A stretch of DNA of 64,000 nucleotides from assembly GCA_030549495.1 (NCBI GenBank), contig JAUIRK010000418.1, positions 64,501-128,500 of the forward strand, given 5' to 3'. Every line of letters starts with the position of its first letter. The stretch's first letter is position 1. This DNA is from Nectonema munidae (lineage: Eukaryota > Nematomorpha > Nectonematoida > Nectonematidae). This document shows positions 11,385-24,259 of this stretch, piece after piece. Below the pieces are notes generated by a model. That model worked only from the letters and a program-made list of their open reading frames with translations. It did not search any database and was not told where the DNA came from. The position numbers and the translations under genes are program-made.

Positions 11385-13430
11385 TAGTTCATTTGATATT
11401 TGATTGAATTTTTTGTAAAGAGTTTGATCATCAATCAAAATTTTGATTTACATTTGTTACAACACAGCCATGTTTATTGAAAAATATGTAATTCGTAAAT
11501 TGCCTGCGTTCAAAACTGTATATCATTATAAATTTTAAAGAGTGTATCTACCATAGACACTAAGTTATAAGCTAAAATGTAATATTTACAATTTGTTGAA
11601 AATATTGACTTTTCATTTTTGATTGAAAGTTTTTATTCGGGTCATTGAACTACCACCAAAATGGTAACGAAAGATGTAGTTAGCGGTTTTAGGAAAGTCC
11701 AGGAAATTTGAACAGAAATAAATTCAGCCAATGTGTACAAAACGTCTTCGGTAACTAATAAGGTTAAGACAATCGCAATATTCCGATGATGGCTGTTTTC
11801 CCACTAGCAATTTTCCTAGCACCCTTGAAAAACGAAGTATACTTCATTTATAATAATAAAGTCAGTTGAGATACTATCGTGATTTTTAAATGATTTAGAC
11901 GATTTCTTGATTTCATGGTAGTATTATATCAATTACATCGCCTGATTTTTCAGGGATCAAATTGTTTAGCAGCCTTTTGAAAGACAGTGTAACACCAGTG
12001 TTCCAATAAATGAAACTAATCTGCTCTAAATGCATAAAACTCAACTAAAAAGGAAAGCAGAAGATTGGTCTTCAAATGTCATGTCGTTAAATCTTGATGA
12101 TATTTTAATCTATGAAAATAATATACCATAACATTATCAAGAAATCAATTTACTTGGGCTGGTAGAGAGGGAGGGTGTTCGTTCATTTTTTACAACTAGG
12201 TGGGAAATTTGCCGAGAGGGCGTAATGTTCATCGAGGCTATAAAGCAGATACAACTAGCCAATTTTACAGCCTTCCCCCACTATATCTAGTTAAATGGTT
12301 TACAGGAGCAATGCACGTTATTAGTAGTGAAACATTAGAAAACACGACTGTGAAGTGGTAAACGCGCATGCTTAGTTACAGATAAGAAGTAGCAAGGTCA
12401 AACACTGCACATGCAGAAAACATGCGCCAACCACACATGTGCTTAGTGCATGATAAGTGGTGTGTGCGTGAGTGTGTGTGAGGGTGCATGTATAATACGG
12501 CTCTAATGGCATTGACGACTACATTTAAACTATGGTCAAAGTAATAGAAAGATATAGGCCAAATGCACAAGACTTCCTTAGCATGCGTTTGCTGGTGGGA
12601 AAAAGCTTCCTTTCGATTCGGGTTTGTATGCTATATAAACATTATAAATTTCAGAAAAGGGAATTACTACTTTCATCAAACTTCCCTTTTTCTGAAAGAA
12701 ACAAGATCCACGATGCTCAAATTAGTAAGATTCTTTAATTATATTATTAGTAGTGTGGATTTAAAATGATAACCCCTATTTAACGTATAAATTTTCAAAG
12801 GGATAGTTTTAGCTAGTAGAAATTTTTGAGGATAACGACACAAGTATCTTAAAACACATCTTTACGAACAAAGAAAACATGTTAATGAAGCTTCAAGCGT
12901 ATTTTAGAGCTTACAAGAGTTCGAATTAATAATTTCTTTTGAACAATAGCCCTTCTAATTTTAAATAATAATGCCTCCATGTAACAAAATAAAATGAACA
13001 ATTGAAATGCAATCATTTATTAACCCATATGCATAGCTATTTATCCAAATTCAATAATCAATACTAATGATGCATTATGATGGCCAAAAAGCAATGGCTC
13101 TCATATATGAAAATGACACTGTTAAAATATCGATTTAAATTGGCTTTCAAATATAGTGTTTAAATTTTTACGACATTAAAAATAAGTGTCATACTGTGTC
13201 ATTCTATACCTCATAAAATATGGGATAAAATGTAAATTCTTTACATTACTGTGACATTTTTTAATTTCATACACCTCATTAAATAAAAACACCCATAACA
13301 ATACGTTTTATACCGATGCCATAAAATTTCTGTGCACATATGTCCCGAACATACTCAAATTCGATCTGGTTTTATCTTCAATATGCGCAACAATAGAGTC
13401 ATCTCTGAGTTACGACCTAGCGTCAGAATA
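11385..13430. other. Unannotated stretch with a TG-rich segment
   Basis: No gene supported. Around 12380-12500 the composition becomes more mixed, with CACATGTG, GATAAG and a GTGTGTGCG run. A TATA-like GCTATATAAAC lies near 12630. These could be regulatory, but nothing downstream reads as an exon. Confidence 0.35.
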
Positions 13431-13432
13431 TG

Positions 13433-13855
13433 GTGCCCGGCTTTTCGTCGAACAGACATATCGTCGCTGGATGATTCGTCAAATGGACATTCACTCAAAT
13501 AGCATATTTGTTACAAACGGTTAATTTTTTACATAAATGTATTGTTGAAAGCAAACAAATAATTTCTCTCTTTTCCTCTAAAAAGAAAAAGAGAATTTTT
13601 ACTTCATACTTTTGTAAAAGAAACTTTAATATAAAAAGTAAGCCAGCTTCTTTATTCTTTCTTTAATAGCTTACAATTAAGCAATTACCTAGTTGGCTGT
13701 TTAACACAATAAAAAGCACATCGCTTTTGGCTGATTAACACTCTTTCGACAAAAAGGCTGTTCAACTAAATGTACACTCGACGAATCGTCCAGCGACGGT
13801 TTTTCTATTCGACGAATTGTTTGGCGACGAAGTGTCCCACGACGAAACGCCAACC
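13433..13855. mobile_element. MITE with GTCG-rich inverted ends
   Basis: The left segment TCGTCGAACAGA...CGTCGCTGGATGATTCGTC (13445-13490) is repeated inverted at 13775-13855, where CGACGAATCGTCCAGCGACG and further CGACGAA units occur at roughly 15-25 bp spacing. The two arms pair over about 60 bp with mismatches. The centre is AT-rich and non-coding. An element of similar design sits at 31698-31942. Confidence 0.65.
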
Positions 13856-13859
13856 AAAG

Positions 13860-16815
13860 AAACTTCCGTTCACGGAGAATATGACTTATCTCAAGTTTTT
13901 CGTAGTTCTTTTGCCAAAAAATAGGCAGTTCGACGTACATACTCCATATGGACAGGCTAAAAATACGGTAATTATTATTTATTTATGAGTTAGTTAGAGA
14001 GATAAATAAATCAATTTGTGTAGAATTTATAAAAATAAATCAAATTATGAATTAGTTATTTTTTAGTTCGTTGCAAGTTGTTTTATATTTAATTATGTAT
14101 TTGGAATTTTAAATAAATTTGTGAATTGTGAAAGGGGAAAACAACTCCCTTTTCAGTGATAGGGGAAGAAAATCAAACGAAAAAATTGCTCTTCAAAAGA
14201 CACCATCTCATCCTTTGTATTTGTAAAATGGCAGTCACAGGTGTGGCCACTTCGAAAACCATAGGACTCAGATAAGAAATCTCAAGCACCTCTAATACAA
14301 GTAAACAAAAGGCACAAACTTAACGCATCACAAACGGAAAAAGAGTTTACTAAAAAACAGCAGCAATCCCTGTTATATGCTGGCCTGATGATTATGAGAG
14401 GAGGCGGTGTTCCTTATGGAACACCATTGAGATATACAAATTTTTGTTCTTTCTATTAACTAAGTCACTATGAAATCAGCATATAAATAAATAATTTACT
14501 TTTATTACATGATACTCTGAAAATTAAGTTGGCGGAATTTAATTTCGCGAAATTTTTGTGTTGGCAAATTTAGCGAAACTAAATCCTTCACGAAAATTTC
14601 TTACTTTATAGTAATTAGCCGAGGATTTTCATTTCTTGGAATACTCGTCTCACACTGTTCCTCAAAGGCTTAACTATTTATTAAAAACTGAACGATTGAA
14701 ATTTTATTACTTTTTACAAAAAATTCAAATTGTTCACTTGAAAAGAATCTTCTTCTCCTTGATAAAAGTATTTTCTCTTTCGTTATTAACAGATACTGCT
14801 CTGCTCACTTTACGTTGGATTAGAGTCGTTTGGAAAGTTCACATCATTAACATTCACAAGAAAATCGTCGAAAGATGAAAGTAAGGCAAAACTTTTTCTG
14901 AATTCTACTCGCCTTCCAAATATTAAATGATGTTTACGCGTCTACAAAGAACTTAATTCAAAAGGGTTGCATAACGGTGGTAAACAAGGATGTTGCATTA
15001 ACTTAAGTAACAAATAAAGATGATTGAATCAGTGTTTAATTAAAAGCTCACCTTTCACATCTTTTTTTTTGCACTTTTAAGAAAATTCATGTAAAATAAG
15101 CTAAAAATTATATATACAAAAAACAAACAACTCGATAATGACAATTTCAAAAAAAAATTTTCTTTCAAATTTATAAATCATTTTGAAAAGCCTGATTGCG
15201 GAGTTGAAATGAGAGATTTTGAGAAAACAACAGCCGCAGTCGGTTTTTAGTAGAAATTAACAGTCAGAGTATGAAATTTGAATATGAAAGGATATAGTGT
15301 ACTTCGAGTCGGAGTTTTTTAAGTTCTTCAAATGGCAGTCAAATGTTTAACGCTTCGATTCAGTCCCACGTCTGAAAAGTAATAAAATTAAAGTTTTATT
15401 GGCAAAATGGTCACTCCGTTCAGTTGTTGTAAGCTCAAAAGTCAGTTTACCAAAAAACTTACTTGTGAAGTTATGCGGGTAGAGTGTAAATTACGAGTAT
15501 TGACGAGCGGGTCAAGTTACGCCCAAATGAATAAATAGATATGATAAAATTTAATAAGTACTACACCATTATCAAAAGTTAACATGTGTCGTCACTCTTA
15601 GAATGACTTATACCCTGGTTAATCTGGACTTCATTAATCCGAGTGCTTCATAGCCTTCACAAATGAATCCTTTTTCTTGAAATTTTCCTTTCACCTTCGG
15701 ATGCAGTAAATATCAAAAGAAGGAAATAATTTACTAACAATAATTAAGCATATGATGTTTTTGCTAAATTAATTAAGCTATACTAATAGTATGGTATTGT
15801 ATTGACTCTATAAAAATTTTCACTAAAATTATTGTTTTTAATGTTTCGAACGAAGTCACTGTATTTTTAATTTTGATATGGGACCTGTGAGATTTTAATT
15901 ATGAAGTTGATTTGCCTTGTGTTTAATTTCTCTTTACATTTAAACATTTTTTAAGTGTCCAAAATAATATTTTAAATATCACTTTATAGCAGTGATAAAA
16001 AACTACAGAGATTCAGGGTGAAATGATATTGTTAAGAAATGAAGATTTAACTTATTCACCATAAGAAAATCGAGTTATGCAGTCGCTTTTCAAGTCATTC
16101 ATTACATTGTTAGAAATGAAGTTGATTCATTATTTAGTGTAAGCTTTGATTATTATGGTTGGTGTTCACAAAATTTTTGCTTTCCACAATAAATCCACGT
16201 GGTAAGCATTATAATCGAATTTTGAGCGTACTTTTTAGGGCATTAGAATGTATATTAGAAGCTTGGCAAAGCTCCGGAGGCATTATATATACATACAGAG
16301 CTGGGCCAAGATACTATGTATTTAATTTTAGAAAAACTGGGATCAAAAATGAATAACCTAGATTTTTTTGCTTATGGTCATGATTAGATAATGTTATTTT
16401 TAAAAAATATTTTCAAAAACTGAAACTTTTTAATTTCCGTTGACTCCGGCATTACCTGCAATAAAGTAAAATTTTAGCAGATTTGAATAAAGCTTGATAT
16501 AAAAAATTGAAGAGAAGACAAAAATTTTTATATTAACCGTAACTAACCCTTGGAATGTGAAGGTAGTCAATTTTTGATTAAAAACAATTTTTAACAACCA
16601 CAAGTTTAAAAATACTCCTCTTTTTTGAGTGAGAAAAGAATGTATTGATCCTGACTGACCGTTAAAATGCAAAAGTATTGTTATATTTTTTAAATACTGC
16701 AAGAAATTTACGCGGAAGTCAAATTTTGGCGATTTGCAAATTAAAAAAGTTCGCAAAGTGTTATTTTCGCGAGCAAACATATCACATTTCAAAATTATCT
16801 CCATATCTTATACCG
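13860..16815. other. No gene seen; AT-rich
   Basis: Open frames of 60-125 codons here (for example 14636-14878 +, 16430-16804 -) match nothing I know and look like chance. Around 15608-15650, TTAATCTGGACTTCATTAATCCGAG resembles worn Tigger-type end sequence, but no partner end was found. This is mentioned only as a possibility. Confidence 0.35.
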
Positions 16816-16820
16816 GGTTA

Positions 16821-17018
16821 TTATCAAAAGAGTGACAAATCAAAAGAGTGACATGACAAAACAGTGACAAAATATAAAAAAAAAATCAAAAGAGTGACAA
16901 AATATACAAAAATTCAAAAGTTTTACTTACCTACCTATCCTTATACATAAAAAACTCTTTAGATCGCTATTTTAAAAGTGACAAATTATGTCACTCTTTT
17001 GATGTGTCACTCTTTTAA
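16821..17018. mobile_element. Small MITE with AAAAGAGTGACA repeats
   Basis: The left end carries TCAAAAGAGTGACA twice in tandem (16823-16852), with another copy at about 16889. The right end carries TGTCACTCTTTT twice (16988-17016). The ends are therefore inverted repeats made of a doubled 12-14-bp motif. The element is about 200 bp, AT-rich inside and without coding capacity. The target duplication is uncertain. Confidence 0.65.
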
Positions 17019-17019
17019 T

Positions 17020-17680
17020 CTCTATTTTAAAAAATAAACTCTCTAATAAACATCTCCCCTTATATCTATTTTCTCTGCAGGAAGATTAAAATATTGGCCA
17101 GTTATATTTTAGTGAAATATCAGCTAAATTCCTGATTGCTTTTTTGTTAGCATAAAGTATACGAAATCTTTTTAAAACTTTTGATGTTTGAAGGCGTAAA
17201 AACAACAAAGTATCGCCAAATTGATTTCGGGTTTTTCTTTGAAACAAAAGAAGAGGATTGATCCTACAAAAAAACCAAAATCAAATAATTGAGTGATTTT
17301 TTTCAAGGTAAATTAACTATCAAAAAAAACTCTTTTAAAGTTAAAACAAAGAGTTTAAAAGAGTATAAATCGAGGCTTGAGAGCAAAATAATATTTTAAA
17401 CTACGCAAAATAAACTCTTGGAAAAGGCTTGTGTAAGTAGAGTCCATTTAATTTTAACTTTGAATGTAGCATGTTATGTTTATATGGAGAATCTTCTTAA
17501 CTAGTTTCATGTCAAAAGAAAAGTGCTTTTTTTCTTGAAAAACAAATCAAAGCACCTATTTTTACAGGTACTTTTTGAACCAAATTTTACATTGAAAATA
17601 TAGGGAAATCATTAGATTTTGTTATATTTGATCAAAATTAAAAATTTTTTATAAAAAAATATCCCTATTTACATTTCTAT
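17020..17680. other. AT-rich DNA, nothing identified
   Basis: No coding frame or repeat structure was recognised. Confidence 0.4.
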
Positions 17681-17683
17681 TAA

Positions 17684-17812
17684 CCCATTTACGCCAATGT
17701 TCCTATTTTGGAACATAAGTAATTTCATATTCGTCTGCTTTTTTCAATGACTTTGAATATAAATCGTCTGTGTTTTTTTAGATATCGTCTGCTTTGCTTG
17801 GCCTTAAATTGG
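17684..17812. mobile_element. piggyBac-type MITE, same subfamily as 4495-4624
   Basis: Flanked by TTAA (17680-17683 and 17813-17816). It starts CCCATTTACGCCAATGTTCC and ends TTGGCCTTAAATTGG. A subterminal palindrome TGTTCCTATTTTGGAACA lies inside the left end. The internal CGTCTGC motifs are shared with the other copies. It is non-coding. Confidence 0.87.
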
Positions 17813-17816
17813 TTAA

Positions 17817-18525
17817 TAGAAATTTGGGGTGTTAATATTAAAAAAAAAATTAAATATTGAAATGATGGCACGAAAAAAGATGTTATCTCTATATAAGTAA
17901 CTAAGTAAGTGAGTATATGTATAAAAAATTTTGGTGATGATAGCTTTGGTTTTTTTTTTTAATTTTTTTAAGATTTTATATATTTTGTATCTAGTACTCA
18001 ATAAAAAATTATGCAAAAATTTTCATTGACAAAATTTGCATTGGAAGTTGGCTTTCTCGGGTTCACCAAAAAAATCAAATGTATATTGTATATATTTAAG
18101 TTAATAGTGTCTGGCAATGGCGCTATACTTTGTATGTTACATATACTTTCTATGCATTTCATTGTTTCTTTTTGTTATCTGCTCATAAATATATACTATA
18201 TATACTCATAAATATATAAGTCATTGATAACAAAATCCCTAAAACACTAATGACGACTTCTCAAACACTTAGAAATAATAATTAGACATTAATTTTAAGC
18301 AAACTTATCAAAAAATAAACAAAATTGGAACACGCTGTAATTTTGTTTTATATAGCAAATCAAATAAAAGACAATTTATATTTTATATTGTTAACTTCAA
18401 AGAACAAATATCTAACTAATTAGGATGCTTGTCTCACGTGTCCAACCTATTGAGGTTACGCAAGATATTTATGTTTAATATATTTTTTGATCTCGTATGA
18501 ATAACATTTTTTAATACTTTTACAG
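17817..18525. other. AT-rich DNA upstream of cysteine-rich exon
   Basis: The region may contain an unseen first exon and promoter of the following gene. A hydrophobic stretch starting MLHILSMHFIVSFCYLL (about 18135) could be a signal peptide, but it has no supported splice connection. Confidence 0.3.
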
Positions 18526-19696
18526 CATGCATAGCTTGTAGTGAAGATGATGCTATTTCAAAGAATGTGAATTGCTTAAGAGATTATCAATGCTCCAGAG
18601 GAACCTTTTGTGATCAAAGAAGCGGAGAAGATGAAGGTTGTTGTTGTCCAGTTCCTCTACAAAGTATGAAACATAAAATTTTTCGAAACTAAAATCACTT
18701 TAAACACCCACTCATTTTCCTCCATAACATCAAGCGAATTTTTCTTATCAAATAAAACTTTTAGTTCCTTTTCATTCTTTGAGTAATTCCTTTTTTTGGT
18801 CAAGACCTCGCCTGCTCACGCTTTGTATAAACTGTACCTGTGTATCTATTTTTAAGAATATGTATTTTTTGTGTGCATGTATAAATTTGGGAGACTTTCC
18901 TTTCTCTGACAGTGTATGTTCTTATGATTTGATAGAAATATATAAAAATATTGAGTGTTATTTTTTTAAATTTGTCACTATTTTTCATAACTATCAAAAA
19001 GTAAATATTTGAAAAGTGACAAAATTTTAGTTTTTTAAAATATTTTTTATGTTGTCAGTGTTGCATCTTAGGAAGGAATCATCTTGCATAATTATACAGA
19101 TAGGGATGGCATGATGAGGATTGAACTTAAGAAAACTCGATCAAAAACAAACGCGTTCGGCTAAAATTAACTTCCACTAAGCTTCAAATATTTAGCAAGA
19201 AGAAAAAAAGCTTACATGATTATAGGAAATTATAGCGCCTTGTAATTATGGGTGCCTTGCAACTATCATGTTTCGTCCTTCCAAAGCCACCGCTGAACAG
19301 GTGTATTAGAATAGGAGTCCGACCTTTGCAAACCTGAATATACGCATACAATACATCCATTTGTAGAGTAACTTTATCTCCGTTTTACAATGATCAGGTG
19401 GTGACAAATTACCAATTGCGCACCGATTTTGCAGCCTTATATAAGCCAAATAAATAGTTTTTTTATGGTAGCTTATTTCATCAAATTATTATGGTCAATT
19501 TTGCTATTAAATCGATTATTATTATTATTATTTTGATTCAGGGAAAATAGGTTTTAATGTTTGTAAACCAACTTCTTTCAACAGAGACGGTGCTAATGAT
19601 TGTGGGCCTAATACACTAGCGATAGCCGAAACCTTATCCTACAAGTGTAAAAATTCATCTGTGTGTGTATATTTGGTGCAATATGCTCGTCTTTAA
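18526..19696 (+). CDS. Cysteine-rich secreted-type protein, two exons (putative)
   Basis: Exon A, 18526-18663, follows a good acceptor (TTTTACAG) and ends at a GTATGA donor. It encodes a compact cysteine-rich run (CIACSEDD...NCLRDYQCSRGTFCDQ...GCCCPVPL). Exon B starts at 19542 after GATTCAG. The phases fit (one base carried over), and it continues KIGFNVCKPTSFNRDGANDC, then CGPNTLAIAETLSYKCKNSS. It either stops at TAA 19694-19696, just before AATAAA at 19708-19713, or splices out at GTATAT (19667) towards exon C at 22820, which is in compatible phase. About ten cysteines in 75 residues suggest a disulfide-rich extracellular domain. The family is not recognised (WAP- or EB-module-like spacing is only a guess). 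The start exon is not found. Confidence 0.5.
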
Positions 19697-20083
19697 CCAA
19701 GATATAGAATAAATAAGAAATAGAAATTCATGTAAACGAAATGTTTGATTTACAATATGAAATTTACATTTTTAATACAAAGAAAGGCACACTTACACAC
19801 ATACTGCTTATAATAAACAAGCTTTTTAGGAAAAATACTTTTCTAGCTTTTTTTTGCAAAATCTATTAAAATAGTTTCATTATCAACAGTTAACTCGTGA
19901 GCGCGTCCCAAAATAATAAAAAAGGTCAAATTGTCTTTAAACCAGCACTGACCCTAAACTAGATTTTATACCTCAACTTAAACTAATTTTTCCTGTCTGC
20001 AATCTTCGAAGTCATCTATAAAGAAGAAAGGACATTATTGGTTAATTTTCAATCATAGGAATATTTGATGCATCATGTTAGAT

Positions 20084-20389
20084 CAGGGTTCGGCAAAGTG
20101 GTCGATATCGAACCGTGGGGGTCGATAACAGATCTATAGGGGTCGATAAGATAAACAAACTTACAAAATTGTGCTATGCTTTTTTTACTTTATAGTAGTA
20201 ATACATCTCCTTTTTCTTTTAAAACATAGCTTAGGACATTGTATAGTATAGGATATATGAAACATTTTCGGTTTGTATTTTTTCTCTTAATTGTTTGACA
20301 TTGATTAATGTTTTTATAAAACATTTCTCTATGTGGGTGGGGGTCGATATGAAGACAAATGTTCTATGAAGTGGTCGAGCCGATCTCTG
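20084..20389. mobile_element. hAT MITE with perfect 8-bp target duplication
   Basis: Left end CAGGGTTCGGCAAAGTGGTC and right end (reverse complement) CAGAGATCGGCTCGACCAC. Identical TGTTAGAT lies on both sides (20076-20083 and 20390-20397). The inner ends carry GGGGTCGATA repeats in both arms. At 306 bp it has no coding capacity. If the cysteine-rich exons belong to one gene, this sits in its intron. Confidence 0.9.
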
Positions 20390-20399
20390 TGTTAGATAG

Positions 20400-22815
20400 T
20401 GAACTTATTATTCAAGAGGCTATGGCAAACAAAATATATATATTAGAAAAGATGAAAAACGAAGTTTATGAAGTAAGCACAATTAAGTTTTAAATGAAGT
20501 TTTGAGAGAACTTTAACAAATACTACTACACTGCTCTCTCGCTGAAAAAATTAATGTCTTCATTTTTCAAACGTTCTTTTACACCAAATTATCACACCAT
20601 TTGCAAAGTTCTCTGTCAAAAATGCATGCAATTTCAAAAGGTTTAATGCAAATCAAAGATTCATTACACAGAATAAAAAAGGACATCTTTTTTAAAGAAT
20701 ATCAGAATTTAATAAGGTACTCATCTCAAAAAATTATTGCTATGAACAAAGGAAACATATTGATCATAGTCAATAATTTAACTTGATAAGAAAGAGTTTT
20801 TTCAAAAATTGAAGATATTTTTTTAACTTGAAGGCAGACAGCTATATCAAAGTTAGTGTATATTTTGGCATAAATTTGTCTTTATTTACAGAAAAAAGTA
20901 TAGGAATTCTTTCACTTTAAAATTTGTATAGCTGATACCTAAAAGCCCAGTTTTAAAAGTAAAAACCTACAATATTTTTATTGAATATTTGATGAAAATT
21001 ATTTTTATCATTTTTGAAAATACAAATATTTAATAAGACATTTGAAAAGAAAGCTCATACTGACACTCAAAGGGGTGTACTTATTGTCGTTGACTTACTG
21101 GCAAAAAAGTTCGCGCCAAATATAGTGTTTTTTAAATGATGATGCGCCAAAAGTTGTTATTCTCTTTAAACTCACTTTTAAATCTTAAAATTTTTGTAGA
21201 TAATCTTGTAAATAAAAACTAAAAACTTAAATTTTCATTTACATCTCAAAGAATTAATTTTATTTACAATAATTATGTAAAAACTAGCGAAAGCGTCTTT
21301 TTTCGAGCACTAGATTTTCTCGATGACGAAGATCTCTGAAAAAGAATTGGATAATTTTTATCGTAGAAAGACATTTAGGCGCGCTTTCGGGTATTACTTG
21401 CTCCTTAAGCCATTTCAAAGAATGGATGGCTTTACTTTCCTTCAGATCAAGAATGGAAGTATTGTAACCTAAGTTCAATTCCAGAGAAAACAGGCATCTA
21501 GTTTTTGTGAGAAATCCAACGGTCTAAAGTCACGAAAATGTCATTTTCTTTTCAGATGAAGTTCAAGTTAATATTTGATCAACAAATCAAAGAAATTTTC
21601 GTTAAAAAAAAATTTTCTTAATAAAATTGTATCTTTTTCTTATTCCCTCTTTATCAATGAGTCTTTCAGAAGCGCTACACAACCGATGCTTAGAAACCAA
21701 AAACAAGGTTAACGATAACTTTTAAGATAAAGATCATTAAATATCACACGGTTAAAACAGACTGTTTAACCTACAAACTCAGTGGAGTTTTGATTATGAA
21801 CATTTTGGAGCAAGACATCATATTGCTTATATATACAGCCCAAAACTCTTACTTTTTTATTACTTACTGTTTGTTCCTCTTGAACTCAAAAAATAATCAC
21901 CGATTCAAGATATTTAAACACTGCAATGCATTGTACATCACAATGAAAGGCTTCCTATGATATGGATTTGATAAAAATAGCATTTCTTAGCAAGTTCTGC
22001 AAAGAAACGAAACTAATATGAAGAACACCCTTACATCTCACATCATTGAATTCTCTTAGGCCTCTCCTTCCAAGTACTCCACCAGAACACTCACTGTTGC
22101 TTGCTTCATCACTGATACACTTCATAAGTTCCCTTTTGCAAGTATAGTTACCTTTGTGCCTTTGGCTTCTTCGCAGCCGAGAGTAAAGATTTTAAAAGCA
22201 AACAAATTTTAATGGAACCATTGTGAAGTAGTCGTCCTTGGAATGTGCACTTGAGAGTCAACATTTTGAAACATTTTTTTCAGAATTCTTATCACTAAAC
22301 TTTCAACTTAGAGATTCTTCTCTATGAGATTGCTTCGTTATGTGACATAAGCTTTTCCAAAATCTACAAAGGATAATTTTTATTCTTTTCTATAGTTATT
22401 TTATTGCCTTAGAAAAGAAATATATAGGGTCAAATATTATCTCACAAGGGATTCATTTTTCTTTCTCAATTTCATTTTAAACACTCTTTCAATAATCATT
22501 ATAGCTTTTTCCCTTAACTCAATTGATCCATGTCCTGTATCTGATAAAAAAATTAATCTTGAATAGATTACGGCATGAAAATGTTAGATTGGATCAAAGA
22601 TTTGGTTAAAATGCTTGTTTCACAAATTGAGGTGATCATTCACTTTAAAAAAATATAAAATTGTTTTTTTTCCAATTGTACTAGGTATTTTTCACTAAAT
22701 AGTTATATTATACTTAACGAATACATTTAAATAAAAAAGTTGTATGTTTTTATACCTTTTGTGTCATTTGAAGATGAAATTAATTTTTGATATTATTGAA
22801 ATTTTTTTATCTGTA
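20400..22815. other. AT-rich, possibly intronic; no gene supported
   Basis: Short frames at 20601-20786 (+) and 21284-21478 (-) are unassigned. Around 22030-22190 the - strand has an open run with four cysteines (CKRELMKCISDEASNSEC...VRCK), which might be an exon or relic, but no splice chain supports it. Confidence 0.35.
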
Positions 22816-22819
22816 AAAG

Positions 22820-23336
22820 GGAGATGAATTTGTTTTATCGATAGAAAAAACAGAAAAGATGGAAATGAAATGGTCTTACATGATTTACTTAATATTAGAC
22901 TATCCAGGAATAGACACGACGACTACACTTGCACCAATGGGTCTGGGCGGAATGATTTTCACACCTGCTACCGTGAGAAATATTCTGTATGCAAATTGCC
23001 CTGCATCTGCAACTTTAGATGGTGTTGAATTCATTGAAGCTAGTGACATGTGCTACGGATTGTTTTGCAAAGGAACAAACGTGATTGACAGATGCATCGT
23101 TAATAACTGTGTCACAAGGAGTGAGAGGATAATATTTGGTAGACTTTCTCTCCCTTCTTATCCACCATATGGTAAGGATATGGAAAATCTTTTATTTTGA
23201 TATCATTCAAAAATTGTGGTATTTAGCTTTGTACCTGGATGCTGCCGGAAACTACATCAGATGCTTTCAAGGATCATGGACCGTTCCGGGACTGCCTATC
23301 GAACATTATACATTTGGATTCAACTTATTTAATTGA
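22820..23336 (+). CDS. C-terminal exons of a cysteine-containing protein (putative)
   Basis: The open region ends in the protein TLAPMGLGGMIFTPATVRNI, then LYANCPASATLDGVEFIEAS, DMCYGLFCKGTNVIDRCIVN and NCVTR, up to a donor GTAAGG at 23172. A 55-nt intron (23172-23226, ending ATTTAG) joins in phase to the last exon 23227-23336, which reads LYLDAAGNYIRCFQGSWTVP and ends at TGA (23334-23336). AATAAA overlaps the stop (23336-23341). The 5' boundary is uncertain: an acceptor at 22819/22820 is in phase with an exon ending at 19666, and another candidate lies at 22907. Clean joining and a poly(A) signal argue for a real gene. It could be the end of the same gene as 18526-19696 or a neighbour. The function is unknown. 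Confidence 0.55.
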
Positions 23337-23822
23337 ATAAACTTAAAGATATATAAAAAGACTTTTAAATGTACTCTTCACAAGAGCTTGTGTTTAACTC
23401 ATAAAAAACATAATAAAGTGAAGAAGAAATTCGTTTAACTTTTTCTAACTTCTTTTCCCAATCTTGCTTTGGATAAGGAGGGAATATTCTTGCCGAATTT
23501 ATGCAATCATTGGATTTCTGCCCATGATGCACAGATTATGTATAAAAATTATAGAGACTAAAGCAATGCAAGCTTTCATATTAGGAGTCAAAATTAATCA
23601 CAACTTTAATTGAAAAAACTCTTATGCACGTAAATTAACCCACGTTGTAATGAACGAAATGTTTTGTAACTTAATGCCTAACACATTTTTCAAATAATTT
23701 TGTGATTAATTTTTAACTCCGTTCTATATATCCATATTAAAATATTTAATGAGTCTTTTCTCAGTGTGTTTTGAAAAGTCTCCCTTTCATCGGATAGAAT
23801 TAACTGATCAAAATCAGTTTAA

Positions 23823-23953
23823 CCCTTTTGTGACGAGAAAAATCAGACGATAATTATTAAAAGGTAGAAGATCCATATACAAAACTATTTGAAAAAGCAG
23901 ACGAAGGTAAAATTGTTTATGTATCATATATGATACACTGGTCACGAAAGGGG
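23823..23953. mobile_element. piggyBac-type MITE, second subfamily
   Basis: Starts after TTAA (23819-23822) with CCCTTTTGTGAC and ends GTCACGAAAGGGG followed by ATAA, a worn TTAA. The short palindrome GTATCATATATGATAC sits next to the right end, so the element lies in the opposite orientation to the other MITEs. It is 131 bp and non-coding. Confidence 0.75.
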
Positions 23954-24124
23954 ATAATGATAAAAGTTTTTTATTGAAAGTATATATCGAAACAATTTGT
24001 GTTGACTGAAATTAATAAATTCAATCATGATACAACTACAACAACACTACTCGAGCTAAGTTCGTGTGCTCACACTCACCATGAAGAGTTTTTAACAAGG
24101 TTTGAATTAGGCGTGTACCCTTAA

Positions 24125-24255
24125 CCCATTTACGGCCAATGTTCCTATTTTGGAACATAAGTAATTTCATCTTCGTCTGCTTTTTTTAATGATTTTGAAT
24201 ATAAATTGTCTGCGTTTTTTTTAGATATCGTCTGCTTTGCTTGGCCTTAAATGGG
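24125..24255. mobile_element. piggyBac-type MITE, best-preserved copy
   Basis: TTAA lies on both sides (24121-24124, 24256-24259). The 15-bp terminal repeats CCCATTTACGGCCAA and TTGGCCTTAAATGGG match at 14 of 15 positions. A subterminal palindrome TGTTCCTATTTTGGAACA follows the left repeat. It is nearly identical in its interior to 17684-17812, only 6.3 kb away. Confidence 0.92.
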
Positions 24256-24259
24256 TTAA

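Noticed and set aside
16430-16804. 124-codon frame on the minus strand
   Set aside because: Rich in Phe, Ile, Leu and Lys as expected from random AT-rich DNA; no motif.
22020-22260. Cysteine-containing open stretch on the minus strand, THAP-like or secreted exon
   Set aside because: Only scattered cysteines and a vague CSAHF-like echo; no splice chain and frame shifts needed.
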